Below, in pieces: positions 1-7,913 of a DNA stretch of 64,000 nucleotides. Below the pieces are notes generated by a model. The model was not told the DNA's origin. It ran no database searches and saw only the letters and a list, made by a program, of their open reading frames with translations. This DNA comes from Actinotignum timonense (GTDB lineage: Bacteria; Actinomycetota; Actinomycetes; Actinomycetales; Actinomycetaceae), in assembly GCF_030216305.1 (NCBI RefSeq), contig NZ_JASOKT010000011.1, positions 6,842 to 70,841 on the forward strand. Direction: 5' to 3'. Position numbers and translations under genes: made by a program. Every line of letters starts with the position of its first letter. The stretch's first letter is position 1.

Positions 1-359
1 GTTTCGGAAAGCTTCCATAATTTTGCGGTAGCAGCGGTGGGGGAGGAATTGCCCGGTTTGGTGAAGCTAGGGGTGCGACGCACCCGGAATGTGCCCGCTT
101 CGATGGTGAAAATAACGTTCGCGTAGCTGATGGTGGAGGGATCAACATACGTGGAGCGCAGGCGCTCGGTTGAGCTTTCTTTCCCGCCCGCGACCGTACC
201 GAAAAGCCCGAAAACGACGGCGTCAATAATGGTTGATTTGCCAGCTCCGGTGGGCCCTTCCACCAGGAAAAGCCCAGAAGCTCCCAGGGCGTCAAAATCA
301 ATAACTTCCCGCCCCGCGAAGGAGCCGATACCTTGAAGTTCTAAGCGGCGCAGCTGCAT
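1..359 (-). CDS. sbcC: SbcC-type AAA ATPase, N-terminal part (cut by window edge)
   Basis: This is the first 119 codons of the ATPase subunit of the SbcCD nuclease, which opens hairpins and trims DNA double-strand breaks. The start of the head domain is visible: MQLRRLELQG, then Walker A GPTGAGKS at residues 35-42, followed by TIIDAVVFGLFG. The ATG lies seven bases after the sbcD stop, so both are read from one transcript. The rest of the protein, including the long coiled coil and zinc hook, lies outside the window. Assignment rests on the Walker A context and on pairing with sbcD. Confidence 0.88.
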   Translation of the reverse strand, partial: MQLRRLELQGIGSFAGREVIDFDALGASGLFLVEGPTGAGKSTIIDAVVFGLFGTVAGGKESSTERLRSTYVDPSTISYANVIFTIEAGTFRVRRTPSFTKPGNSSPTAATAKLWKLSE

Positions 360-365
360 GAGTCC

Positions 366-1703
366 CTACTCCTTCTCCCCGGTGCGGACGGCTTCCCATG
401 CCGCCACCATGACCTGGTTTTCTTCTTCCGTGAGATCCCGGTGCCCACTTTCCGTCATGAATTGGCGTAGCACGCTCAGGGAATCAAGGCGGCGAGTATC
501 CGCTGTGCTGTGGCGGGTGGCGGCCGGATCCACCACGTGGCGAATTTCCAAAGCGTGCGGGAAAGCGGCCCGCACCCGGGTGGTGAGATCCGCCGGGCGG
601 GCCGGATCGGTTACCAGAATACGCGCGAATTTATCCCGATCGTCACGGTGTGCGGGGCTGAGTACCTCGGCTAGCGGTGCTTCGATGGTGACGATGGGGC
701 GCCATACCGGAGCCGGAATGAGTTCTTCTTCCACCAGGGTCCCGCCTTCAAAGGTGAGAAGAACAGAAGATTTGGGCCGGGTTTCCGAGAAAGAAAAAGC
801 GATAGGCGAACCCGAGTACCGCATAGGCGGCAGCCTGCTAGCTTCAGAAGTACCCGGTTCTGGCGCACCGCCCACCCGCTGTGGGGAATGCAGGTGGCCC
901 AGTGCCACGTAGCTCAGGCCCGCCGTGGCGCTTGCCCCTGCGCTTCCCAGGGCGAAAAGCGCGGCGGGAACAACTTCCACTCCGCCCACCGAAATATCGC
1001 GTTCGGATTCGCTGGCCGCCCCGCCGGCAACGAAAGCGTGTGCCATAGCGATACGTGCCACCGGCTTGCCAGCGTGCGGGCCGTGCTGAATATCTGCGGC
1101 AATACGCTCCAAAGCTGCGTGCATGACCGCGGTGTGCGAGCGTTCCAACAGCTCTGCGCCATCGTTGCGATCAACGTGATCAGCGTGATCAACGTGATGA
1201 ACATGATCGATACGATCCGCATTATCCGCACCTTCCAAGTGATCCGCGCCAGCGTAACCAGCGTGAGCAGCACCGCCTGCCAGGCGGCGGCGTTCCACAT
1301 CGGGATCCAAATAGGGAATGGGGTAAACCAGTGCGCCAAGATTACCGGCGCGATCACGCACTTCTACCGGCTGGGCGCAGCGCAGCGGATCGGTGCGAAT
1401 GACAATGCGCTCCTGGAAAAGTTCCGCCCCGAATCCTAGGCGCTGCGGGGAATCATGGTTCCCGGAAATCAAAATGACCGTGGTGAGTTGCGCGAGCCGG
1501 CGCAGGGTGCGCGAAAAAAGCTCAACCATGGGAGCGGGTGGGACGCTGCGATCATAGACATCCCCGCTAATCAGAAGGGCATCTACACCGCGTTCCCGCA
1601 CGGTATCCACCACGTGATCCACCCACATTTCAAAGGCCGGCGTGAGATCCGCCCGGTGCAGGGTGCGCCCGAGGTGCCAATCGGAGGTGTGCAAGATCTT
1701 CAT
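366..1703 (-). CDS. sbcD: Exonuclease subunit SbcD
   Basis: This is the metallophosphoesterase nuclease subunit of SbcCD, 445 aa. The Mre11-type motifs are present: DWH (residues 8-10), GD (47-48), GNHD (81-84), AHAF (221-224) and GHLH (269-272). It needs two divalent metals and works with SbcC, encoded directly downstream. An unusual His/Asp-rich stretch (about residues 151-182, with repeats like DHVDHADHVD) sits between the GNHD motif and the later histidine motifs. The core domain is otherwise complete, and the ATG start gives the standard MKILHTSDWH beginning. Confidence 0.93.
   Translation of the reverse strand: MKILHTSDWHLGRTLHRADLTPAFEMWVDHVVDTVRERGVDALLISGDVYDRSVPPAPMVELFSRTLRRLAQLTTVILISGNHDSPQRLGFGAELFQERIVIRTDPLRCAQPVEVRDRAGNLGALVYPIPYLDPDVERRRLAGGAAHAGYAGADHLEGADNADRIDHVHHVDHADHVDRNDGAELLERSHTAVMHAALERIAADIQHGPHAGKPVARIAMAHAFVAGGAASESERDISVGGVEVVPAALFALGSAGASATAGLSYVALGHLHSPQRVGGAPEPGTSEASRLPPMRYSGSPIAFSFSETRPKSSVLLTFEGGTLVEEELIPAPVWRPIVTIEAPLAEVLSPAHRDDRDKFARILVTDPARPADLTTRVRAAFPHALEIRHVVDPAATRHSTADTRRLDSLSVLRQFMTESGHRDLTEEENQVMVAAWEAVRTGEKE
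1169..1213. repeat. 9-bp tandem repeat inside sbcD
   Basis: About five head-to-tail 9-base units are visible on the plus strand: GATCAACGT, GATCAGCGT, GATCAACGT, GATGAACAT, GATCGATAC. They are in frame in sbcD and produce the His/Asp-rich stretch. The repeat keeps the frame, so unit gain or loss would change protein length without disrupting it. Confidence 0.8.
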
Positions 1704-1805
1704 GGCTTCAGCCTACTGTGGGGCTACGACAAAAATTTTGGCCCGATGAGGTTCCGGCCCACGGAATGCACCGGCCCGCGAACGTCCAGCGCACCCCATT
1801 CTGCT

Positions 1806-2432
1806 TTAGGCTTCCGCCTGGCCTCCATTGACCGGGTCCTTATCCGACCACGGGAAGGCAATCCACGCGTCGGTGTGCAGATAGGCGTAATCGGGTTTGA
1901 GCACCGAGCGTGACTTTTCGTAGAGGACCGCCACCCGAATCTCGGTAGCGTACTCTTCGCAGAGTTCCTTCACGAAGCGTAAAGTCCGCCCTGAGTCAGC
2001 GACGTCGTCGACAATTAAAACCTTTTTGCCGGCCATTCCACGCACGTCACCGGACGGTTCCACCAGGCGCGGATCCTTGAGCGTGACCCCGATGCCGGTG
2101 TAAAACTCGACGTTGAGGACGAGCATGCTTTTGAGGTCTAAAGCGTAGGCAATTGCGCCGGCGGGAAGCAGCCCGCCGCGGGCCACGCTCACGATAATTT
2201 CCGGGCGGTAGCCGGAATCCCAGATGTCGCGGGCGAGTTCGCGGGTGACCTCGCCGAAACGGTCCCAGGTGAGGACCTCGCGCGCGGGCGTGTTGGCGGG
2301 CGCATGCGCGGGTGCGTTGACCGGCGCGTTTGTGGGCGCACTACCCGGTGTACCAGTGGGCGCACTAGCCGGCCCGCTGCCGGGAAGACCCTCGTTCTCG
2401 ATCAACGGCTCGGCCTTATCACTGCTTCCCAC
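1806..2432 (-). CDS. Phosphoribosyltransferase family protein (xanthine/hypoxanthine type)
   Basis: This is a type I PRTase, 208 aa, probably acting in purine base salvage. The PRPP-binding loop is clear (VLIVDDVADSGRTL), and VSVARGGLLPAG forms the upstream PRTase motif. The first ~50 residues are a low-complexity Ala/Pro/Thr stretch (repeats like APVNAPAHAP) not seen in typical family members, which start near EVLTWDRFGE. The GTG start is still well supported by a strong AAGGAGGAG ribosome site at 2436-2444, and no start codon lies closer to the domain. The substrate base cannot be fixed from sequence. Confidence 0.82.
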   Translation of the reverse strand: MGSSDKAEPLIENEGLPGSGPASAPTGTPGSAPTNAPVNAPAHAPANTPAREVLTWDRFGEVTRELARDIWDSGYRPEIIVSVARGGLLPAGAIAYALDLKSMLVLNVEFYTGIGVTLKDPRLVEPSGDVRGMAGKKVLIVDDVADSGRTLRFVKELCEEYATEIRVAVLYEKSRSVLKPDYAYLHTDAWIAFPWSDKDPVNGGQAEA

Positions 2433-2455
2433 GGCTCCTCCTTCGATTTAGTTCC

Positions 2456-2540
2456 GGCTACCCGGCTGGATCTGTTCCCGGCTGTGCGGGTAAGTCTCGT
2501 CCTCGCTATCCGGTCGGCTAGTCGCGGCTACCCGGCTGGA
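2456..2540. repeat. Direct repeat around hisN 3' end
   Basis: The 15-mer GGCTACCCGGCTGGA occurs at 2456-2470 and again at 2526-2540, 70 bp apart. The second copy encodes the last codons of hisN (QPGS), and the first lies between hisN and the phosphoribosyltransferase gene. This looks like a small segmental duplication of the hisN 3' end. Confidence 0.6.
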
Positions 2541-3327
2541 CATGTGTCTCATTAATAATTGCTTGGGCGGCGGCGTGCAACTTTCCGTTGGTGACCAGTG
2601 CGCTTCCCCACCACGGCCCCGGTTTGCCCTCCATAGAGGTGAAGGTTCCCCCGGCCTCTTCCACGATCGGTACCAGCGCCGCCATATCGTAAACATCCAG
2701 GCCCGGCTGCGCGGCAATATCGAAGGCTCCCTCGGCCAGCAGCATATAGGGCCAGAAAGCCCCGTAGGCGCGGGTGCCCCAGGTGGCGCGGGCGAAGGCG
2801 ATGAGGGTGGCCATGCGCCCGGTTTCGTCCCAGCTCGAGAGGGACGAAAAACCGAAAGCGGCCCGGTCCATCCGATCAATATCGGAGACGCGCAGGCGCT
2901 GGGGCTCGCCCCCGTTTTCACTCAGCCACGCCCCGCCGCCGCGACTCGCCCACCAGCGCCGCCCGAGCGCGGGCGCGGACGCCATACCGGCCACCATCTG
3001 GCCGTTTTCTTCCACGCCGATGAGCGTGGCCCACACCGGGTTGTGGCGCACGTAGTTGCGGGTGCCGTCAATCGGGTCGATAATCCAGCGCCGCGGGGCG
3101 TGCTCCAGGCTGCCGCCCTCCTCTTCCCCGTACACGGCATCCCCGGGGAAATCCCGCTCCAGGTACTCGCGGATAAGTCGTTCGGCCGCCCGATCCGCAT
3201 CGGATACCGGCGAATTATCGGGCTTCGTATCCACGGTGAGGCGGCGGCGCTCATAACGCTCCAGGGTGAGGGCGTCCACGGCATCCGCAACGGTGTGCAG
3301 AAAAGCGATAGTGGAGCTGGCATCCAT
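2518..3327 (-). CDS. hisN: Histidinol-phosphatase, inositol monophosphatase family
   Basis: This is a 269-aa member of the Mg-dependent inositol monophosphatase family. Metal-binding motifs are GEEEGG (67-72) and DPIDGT (84-89), with the second signature GLDVYDMAALVPIVEEAG near the C terminus. In actinobacteria the family member beside rsgA and aroA is the histidinol-phosphate phosphatase of histidine synthesis; that specificity is inferred from context. It starts directly after the rsgA stop, so the two are probably co-transcribed. Confidence 0.85.
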   Translation of the reverse strand: MDASSTIAFLHTVADAVDALTLERYERRRLTVDTKPDNSPVSDADRAAERLIREYLERDFPGDAVYGEEEGGSLEHAPRRWIIDPIDGTRNYVRHNPVWATLIGVEENGQMVAGMASAPALGRRWWASRGGGAWLSENGGEPQRLRVSDIDRMDRAAFGFSSLSSWDETGRMATLIAFARATWGTRAYGAFWPYMLLAEGAFDIAAQPGLDVYDMAALVPIVEEAGGTFTSMEGKPGPWWGSALVTNGKLHAAAQAIINETHVQPGSRD

Positions 3328-4401
3328 TTATTTCTCCCATTCTTCGAAGCCGCGCGAGGCGAGCACGCGGCGCAATGAACTCACCCGCTCGCGCAGGCGT
3401 GGATCGGTGAGGCTATCGAGGGCACATTCGGGTTCGGTGGCCTCATGGCTGCACCCGCGCGGGCATTCCAGCGCGGTTTCTTCTAGGTCGGGGAAGCCCC
3501 GGAGGATATCGGCGGCGTCCAGATGAGCCAGGCCGAAGCTGCGCACCCCCGGCGTATCAATGAGTTGCCCGCCGCCGGGCAGCGGAAATGCGATAGCGGA
3601 GGTGGAGGTGTGCCGGCCCTTTCCGGTCACCTCGTTGACGTGCCCGGTTTCGCGCGCCGCGGCCGGCACCAGCGCATTGAGCAGGGTGGATTTGCCCACC
3701 CCGGAATGCCCCACGAGCACCGTGGTGCGCCCGCGCAGCGCCGCGCGCACGGCCTCCAAGCCCGAGTGCGTGGTCGCTTCTCCGGGTGCGGGCACCGTGT
3801 CAGAACCCGCTTGCGTGGCTGCGTCCCCGGCTGCGGGAGCTGCGCCGTCGTACCCCAAAGCCGTTGCGAGAATCGGCACCCCGAGCGGTTCGTAATACGC
3901 GCGCAAGGCGTCCGGGCGCGCCAGGTCCGCTTTGGTGAGGATGAGGAGCGGATCCATGCCGGCGTCGCGCGCGGCCACCAGGCAGCGGTCAATCATGCCG
4001 CGCCGCGGTTCGGGTTGCGCGAGCGCCGCCACAATCGCCATCTGGTCCGCGTTCGCCACGATGGTGCGCTCGCGTTCGTTGCCTTCGTCCGTGGAACGCG
4101 TGAGTTGCGAACTGCGTTCCTCGATAAAAACGATGCGGGCCAGGGTGTCCTTACGCCCGGAAAGGTCACCGGTCAGGCGTACTTTATCTCCAACAACGAC
4201 GGCGCCCCGGCCCAATTCCCGCGCTTTGACCGCAATCACGCGGGTGCCTTCGTTCATGAGCACGGTATAGCGCCCGCGGTCGATGGTGATGACCTGGCCG
4301 AGGGGCCGGTCGGAGTAATCGGGCCGAATCTTCGTGCGCGGCCGCGAGCCCTTTCCGGGCCGCACTCGCACGCGGGGATCGTCGGTGCCGATATCCCTCA
4401 T
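3328..4401 (-). CDS. rsgA: Ribosome small-subunit GTPase RsgA
   Basis: This is a circularly permuted GTPase that helps late 30S maturation. It has an OB-fold N-terminal region (GQVITIDRGRYTVL), then the permuted G motifs: TKAD (G4), GHSGVGKS (G1) and DTPG (G3). A zinc finger follows (ECPRGCSH...PEC). I chose the ATG at 4401 because it overlaps the aroA stop as ATGA, which suggests translational coupling and gives 357 aa; a start at 4422 would add seven residues. An Ala/Gly/Thr-rich insert sits between G4 and G1. Confidence 0.93.
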   Translation of the reverse strand: MRDIGTDDPRVRVRPGKGSRPRTKIRPDYSDRPLGQVITIDRGRYTVLMNEGTRVIAVKARELGRGAVVVGDKVRLTGDLSGRKDTLARIVFIEERSSQLTRSTDEGNERERTIVANADQMAIVAALAQPEPRRGMIDRCLVAARDAGMDPLLILTKADLARPDALRAYYEPLGVPILATALGYDGAAPAAGDAATQAGSDTVPAPGEATTHSGLEAVRAALRGRTTVLVGHSGVGKSTLLNALVPAAARETGHVNEVTGKGRHTSTSAIAFPLPGGGQLIDTPGVRSFGLAHLDAADILRGFPDLEETALECPRGCSHEATEPECALDSLTDPRLRERVSSLRRVLASRGFEEWEK

Positions 4402-5825
4402 CGGCCCACCAGGTCTGTCCACATCTGGGCGAAACGCGGCATGGTTTTCCCGGTGGTCGCAATATTTTCCACCCGCAGCCCGGGGATGCGCAGGCCGAGG
4501 ATCGCCCCGAAGGTTGCCATGCGGTGATCCTCGTAGCTGCGGATAACCGGGGTGTTTAGCGCGGGCGCCGCGGGCTGTGCGCCTGCGGCCGCGCCGCCCG
4601 CCGCCGCACCCGAAACCGCCGCCGCGCCGCCCGCCGCCGCGCCCCGCCCAGCCGGCGGGGTGATGATAATGTCATCGCCTTCTTCGCGGGCGGGGATCCC
4701 CACGCCCCTCAGCTCCGCGGTGATGGCGGCCAGGCGGTTGGTTTCATGCCCGCGCAGCTGCCCGATATTGCGCAGCGCGCTCGGGCCGGTGGCGAAGGCC
4801 GCCACCGCGGCAACCGTGGGCGTGAGCTCCCCAACATCGCTGAGATCGGTATCGAGGGGGGCAATATCCCGCGGCCCGGTCAGCTCAAGGACGCCGTCAT
4901 CGCGCAGCTGGGCGCGCGCCCCCATGGCCGTGAAAATATCGACGATTTGCGCGCCGGGCTGGGTGGTGCGTGCCGGCCAGCGCGGAATTTCCACCGTTCC
5001 GCCCGTCACCATAGCGGCGGCCAGGAAGGGGGAAGCGTTGGAAAGATCCGGTTCCAGCACCACTGTTCCCAGCTGCGGGGTGCCCGGATGCACATGCCAT
5101 TCCACCGCCGGGTGTTCGCGATCCGCGGGCGCCCCGCCGGCCGCGAATTCTTCCACCTGAATACCGGCCCGGCGCAGCACGTCCACCGTCATGGCCAGGT
5201 GGAAAGCGGAAGGAACCTTCGGCCCCACCGAACGCAGCACCAGCCCGCCCTCGCAGCGCGGGCCGGCCAGCAGCAGCGCGGAAATGAATTGCGAGGAGGC
5301 GGAAGAATCAATCTCCACCGTTCCTCCGGCCAGGCGCCCCTGGCCGTGCACTCGCACCGGGAGGACCGCCCGCCCGGCGCTATCGCTGGCGGCATCAACC
5401 TCCACTCCCAGATCACGAAGAGCCCGCACCACCGGGTCCATGGGGCGCACGCGGGCGGCGTCGTCGCCATCAATAACGACCTCACCACGCGCGAACGCGG
5501 CCAACGGCGGCACGAAACGCATGACCGTGCCGGCGAGCCCCGCGTCAATGGTGGCGCCGTGGAGCGGGGCGGGGGAAATATCGAGGACGTCCTCAGCTTC
5601 GGTGGTGCCGCGCTGCCAGGCGACCCCCACGCCCATGCTCGCGAGGGCGCGGGCCATGAGCTCGGTATCGCGGGCGCGCAGGGGCGCGAGGATTCGGCCC
5701 GTGGTGCCGGGCCCGCCCAGCGCGGCGGTGATGAGGAAGCGTGCCATGAGCGATTTGGACCCGGGAACGGCCACGCTGCCGCGCACGGGGGAGGGGTGGA
5801 ACGGTGCTGGCCACAGGTCAGTCAT
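4398..5825 (-). CDS. aroA: 3-phosphoshikimate 1-carboxyvinyltransferase (EPSP synthase)
   Basis: This enzyme joins shikimate-3-phosphate and PEP in aromatic amino acid synthesis. Hallmarks are PGSKSLMARFL at the N terminus, GLAGTVMRF, DSSASSQFISALLL and SYEDHRMA near the C terminus. At 475 aa it is longer than usual because of a Gly/Ala-rich insert of about 35 residues just before the IRSYEDHRMA segment. It is followed by rsgA with an ATGA overlap and preceded by the DoxX gene with no gap. Confidence 0.95.
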   Translation of the reverse strand: MTDLWPAPFHPSPVRGSVAVPGSKSLMARFLITAALGGPGTTGRILAPLRARDTELMARALASMGVGVAWQRGTTEAEDVLDISPAPLHGATIDAGLAGTVMRFVPPLAAFARGEVVIDGDDAARVRPMDPVVRALRDLGVEVDAASDSAGRAVLPVRVHGQGRLAGGTVEIDSSASSQFISALLLAGPRCEGGLVLRSVGPKVPSAFHLAMTVDVLRRAGIQVEEFAAGGAPADREHPAVEWHVHPGTPQLGTVVLEPDLSNASPFLAAAMVTGGTVEIPRWPARTTQPGAQIVDIFTAMGARAQLRDDGVLELTGPRDIAPLDTDLSDVGELTPTVAAVAAFATGPSALRNIGQLRGHETNRLAAITAELRGVGIPAREEGDDIIITPPAGRGAAAGGAAAVSGAAAGGAAAGAQPAAPALNTPVIRSYEDHRMATFGAILGLRIPGLRVENIATTGKTMPRFAQMWTDLVGR

Positions 5826-6329
5826 TTAGGAACGCTTCGCCTCTCTGATTTGTTCGCGTGCGTGAGCGCGCACATCCGCGAGCTCATTGCGCTGATCGCG
5901 CCATTCGGACACACGGTACCCCAGGGAGGGCTTGCCTTTGCGATCCGTCCACGCCAGGGCGGCGCCGCCGGCCAACCCGAGCGCGCCGAGCAGCCCGCCC
6001 AGCACCTCACGCCGCTCGCTCTTCTCCGCCGCCCAGACCGGGTGATTGGCCAGGGCCACCGGGATTTGGGTGAGGGCGAGAGCCGCGCCGGACAGGCGCT
6101 GGAATTTTCCGATGGAAAGGAAAGCCCCGCCGATGAGCTGGACGGTGCCCAGCGCGCGGGTGAGGGTGGTGGTGTCAACGGATTCAAGATCAACCCCGGC
6201 CATTCCGGCCAGCCCGGCGATGTTCTCAGCCCGTTCCTGGTGGTCCTCGGGGTGGCGTACCGCGGACAACCCCTGTGCAATAAAGGGCGCGGCAAGCAGG
6301 GGCCGCGCGAGGAATCGAATCATACCCAT
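5826..6329 (-). CDS. DoxX family membrane protein
   Basis: This is a 167-aa protein with hydrophobic segments near residues 5-22, 60-75, 82-98 and 108-125. It begins MIRFLARPLLAAPFIAQGL, typical of actinobacterial DoxX proteins. The C terminus is charged (EWRDQRNELADVRAHAREQI). The stop abuts the aroA start, so it probably heads the doxX-aroA-rsgA-hisN transcript, divergent from sigR. The precise function is unknown; DoxX proteins have been linked to thiol/redox stress, which fits the neighbouring SigR gene, but that link is inference. Confidence 0.8.
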   Translation of the reverse strand: MGMIRFLARPLLAAPFIAQGLSAVRHPEDHQERAENIAGLAGMAGVDLESVDTTTLTRALGTVQLIGGAFLSIGKFQRLSGAALALTQIPVALANHPVWAAEKSERREVLGGLLGALGLAGGAALAWTDRKGKPSLGYRVSEWRDQRNELADVRAHAREQIREAKRS

Positions 6330-6352
6330 ACCTATATTGTTACACTAAATCG

Positions 6353-6380
6353 GGGAATATACCCGCGTTTTCCGGGCGTT
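6353..6380 (+). promoter_or_regulatory. SigR-type promoter upstream of sigR
   Basis: GGGAAT at 6353-6358, a 19-base spacer and GTT at 6378-6380 match the GGGAAT-N18/19-GTT consensus of SigR/SigH promoters. It lies about 40 bases before the sigR start, which suggests autoregulation as known for Streptomyces sigR. Read by eye, not by scoring. Confidence 0.65.
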
Positions 6381-6418
6381 ATACCCATGTCAGTCCTGCA
6401 GACGGACTAGGCTAGACC

Positions 6419-7030
6419 ATGATGAGCACAGACCTAATGAGAAGCGCCCCCGATGAAACCGCAGCCGAACGCGCCGCGCGGTTTGAACGGGATGCTCTTC
6501 CGTATCTCGACCAGTTATACGGGGCCGCGATGCGCCTCACGCGCAATCCCACCGACGCCGAAGATTTGGTTCAGGAGGCCTACGCCAAAGCCTTTTCGGC
6601 CTTCCACCAGTACCGGCCGGGCACGAATTTGAAGGCGTGGCTCTACCGCATCCTCAATAACACCTTTATTTCTAATTACCGCAAGGCGCAGCGCCAGCCC
6701 AAGCAGGCTGACTCCTCGGAGGTGGAGGATTGGCAGGAGTATCGGGCGGCTTCGCATGCTTCCTCGGGGATGATGTCCGCGGAAGCGGAGGCCCTGGAGA
6801 ATCTGCCGCAATCGGAAATTCGCGATGCTTTGAGCGCGCTGCCGGAAGACCGCCGCATGGCTGTCTACCTGGCGGATATTGAAGGCTTCTCCTACCAGGA
6901 GATCGCGGACATCATGGAAACGCCGATCGGAACGGTGATGTCCCGTCTGCATCGCGGGCGTAAACAGCTGCGGGAATTACTCGCGGATTACGCGCGTGAA
7001 CTCGGCTATGGGAAGAAGGAGAAGAAGTGA
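6419..7030 (+). CDS. sigR: ECF sigma factor SigR/SigH (redox stress)
   Basis: This is a 203-aa ECF sigma factor. Region 2 shows [36 protein letters not shown]; region 4 shows [45 protein letters not shown]. These closely match the SigR (Streptomyces) and SigH (Mycobacterium) group that controls thioredoxin and mycothiol genes. The anti-sigma gene follows with a GTGA overlap. A second ATG one codon in is an equally possible start. Confidence 0.93.
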   Translation: MMSTDLMRSAPDETAAERAARFERDALPYLDQLYGAAMRLTRNPTDAEDLVQEAYAKAFSAFHQYRPGTNLKAWLYRILNNTFISNYRKAQRQPKQADSSEVEDWQEYRAASHASSGMMSAEAEALENLPQSEIRDALSALPEDRRMAVYLADIEGFSYQEIADIMETPIGTVMSRLHRGRKQLRELLADYARELGYGKKEKK

Positions 7031-7356
7031 GCGGTGAGGATAGGTTGCAGCGCGGGGTAGAAGACTCGTTCCGGAACCGCGGGATTGAATTGGATAGTGC
7101 CGCGGGGGAGTGTTCCTGCCGGGATATTACTGATTATCTTTTCGAGTATCTGGATCACCAGCTTTCCGCGGTGCAAAGCGAGCGCTTGCAGGCCCATATT
7201 TCGGGGTGCTCGCGGTGTACGGAACGGGCGGAAGCGGAAACCCACGTGCGCGATATTTTGCGAGCCTCGTGCCGGGAGGTCGCGCCGGCGACGCTGCGGG
7301 TGCGGATCGCCCAGCAGATTTCGGTGTACCGGCGTACCACTCGCGATTTCGGGTAG
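7027..7356 (+). CDS. rsrA: Zinc-binding anti-sigma factor RsrA
   Basis: This is a 109-aa ZAS-family anti-sigma factor that holds SigR inactive and releases it when its cysteines are oxidised. The redox/zinc ligands are visible: C29 and C31, then H57-x3-C61-x2-C64 (HISGCSRC). The GTG start overlaps the sigR stop (GTGA), as expected for a coupled sigma/anti-sigma pair. Confidence 0.92.
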   Translation: MSGEDRLQRGVEDSFRNRGIELDSAAGECSCRDITDYLFEYLDHQLSAVQSERLQAHISGCSRCTERAEAETHVRDILRASCREVAPATLRVRIAQQISVYRRTTRDFG

Positions 7357-7399
7357 CGCGCGTGGCGCGTTGCGGCGTTGCCTACGATGTAGCGCGCGT
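7353..7399. repeat. Short direct repeat after rsrA
   Basis: GTAGCGCGCGT occurs at 7353-7363 and 7389-7399, within a GCGC-rich stretch between rsrA and bL37. No gene was seen in 7357-7553. Confidence 0.5.
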
Positions 7400-7553
7400 T
7401 ACGCTTCGCGCGGGTGCCGCGCCGGTTGTTGCACGCGCCGTTTCGGGTAGTTTCGCCACATTGTGCCGGTTTTATTTACCTGACCGGTCGCCCTTGGTAA
7501 GCTAATGTGGTTGCTCGTTTACGAGCTGAGAAAACGTTACGTGAGGAGAGAAC

Positions 7554-7628
7554 ATGAGCCAGCGTGGTCGTAAGCGCAAGGATCGCCGCAAGAAGAAGGC
7601 GAACCACGGCAAGCGCCCCAATTCCTAA
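7554..7628 (+). CDS. 50S ribosomal protein bL37 (24 aa)
   Basis: This tiny, very basic protein starts MSQRGRKRKDR and ends ANHGKRPNS, the signature of the actinobacterial large-subunit protein bL37 seen in mycobacterial ribosome structures. An AGGAG ribosome site sits at 7544-7548, and an intrinsic terminator follows, so it is a single-gene transcript. It is too short for most gene finders, but the conserved tail makes the call firm. Confidence 0.9.
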   Translation: MSQRGRKRKDRRKKKANHGKRPNS

Positions 7629-7659
7629 AGTGGTGCGCTCGCTGTTGCGAGATGTGTAG

Positions 7660-7690
7660 AGGGTCCGGTTTTCCGGGCCCTTTATTTTTT
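7660..7690 (+). terminator. Intrinsic terminator after bL37
   Basis: GGGTCCGG (7661-7668) pairs with CCGGGCCC (7673-7680), giving an 8-bp stem with a 4-base loop. It is followed by TTTATTTTTT. Confidence 0.85.
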
Positions 7691-7764
7691 ACGACGACGC
7701 CGCCAGCTGGCGGGATGGGCTTTGGCGGGGTACGCCGCCGCTTCCGCGCCTGAGCTAAGTGACA

Positions 7765-7792
7765 TGCATAGTGACAAAAATGTCACTATGCA
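7765..7792. promoter_or_regulatory. Perfect 28-bp palindrome, candidate operator
   Basis: Two perfect 12-base arms, TGCATAGTGACA (7765-7776) and TGTCACTATGCA (7781-7792), flank AAAA. GTGACA also occurs just upstream at 7759-7764, forming a direct repeat with the left arm. The palindrome lies about 120 bp before the MIT_C gene, in sequence less GC-rich than its surroundings. It could bind a dimeric regulator or act as an RNA hairpin; no downstream T-run supports a terminator. Confidence 0.6.
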
Positions 7793-7913
7793 GAAAGTAT
7801 GCAGGCGGAGAAGGCGCGATTCGCGCGGCGATCTGCAAGCGGAAGCTGTGGGCTGCGGGGTGGGATCAGCCACCTCTGCCGAGAACTCCTGGCCGGTCAT
7901 CTATATTTTCCTT

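Noticed and set aside
4746-6410. 554-codon open frame antisense to aroA and doxX
   Set aside because: Covers two well-supported genes and has no recognisable domain.
7765-7792. Palindrome as a CRP/GlxR site
   Set aside because: The GTGA and TCAC halves are 8 bases apart, while CRP-type sites have 6.
7722-7913. N-terminal 64-codon extension of the MIT_C gene
   Set aside because: Starts with TTG, is Arg-rich and crosses a perfect palindrome; it does not look like part of the family.
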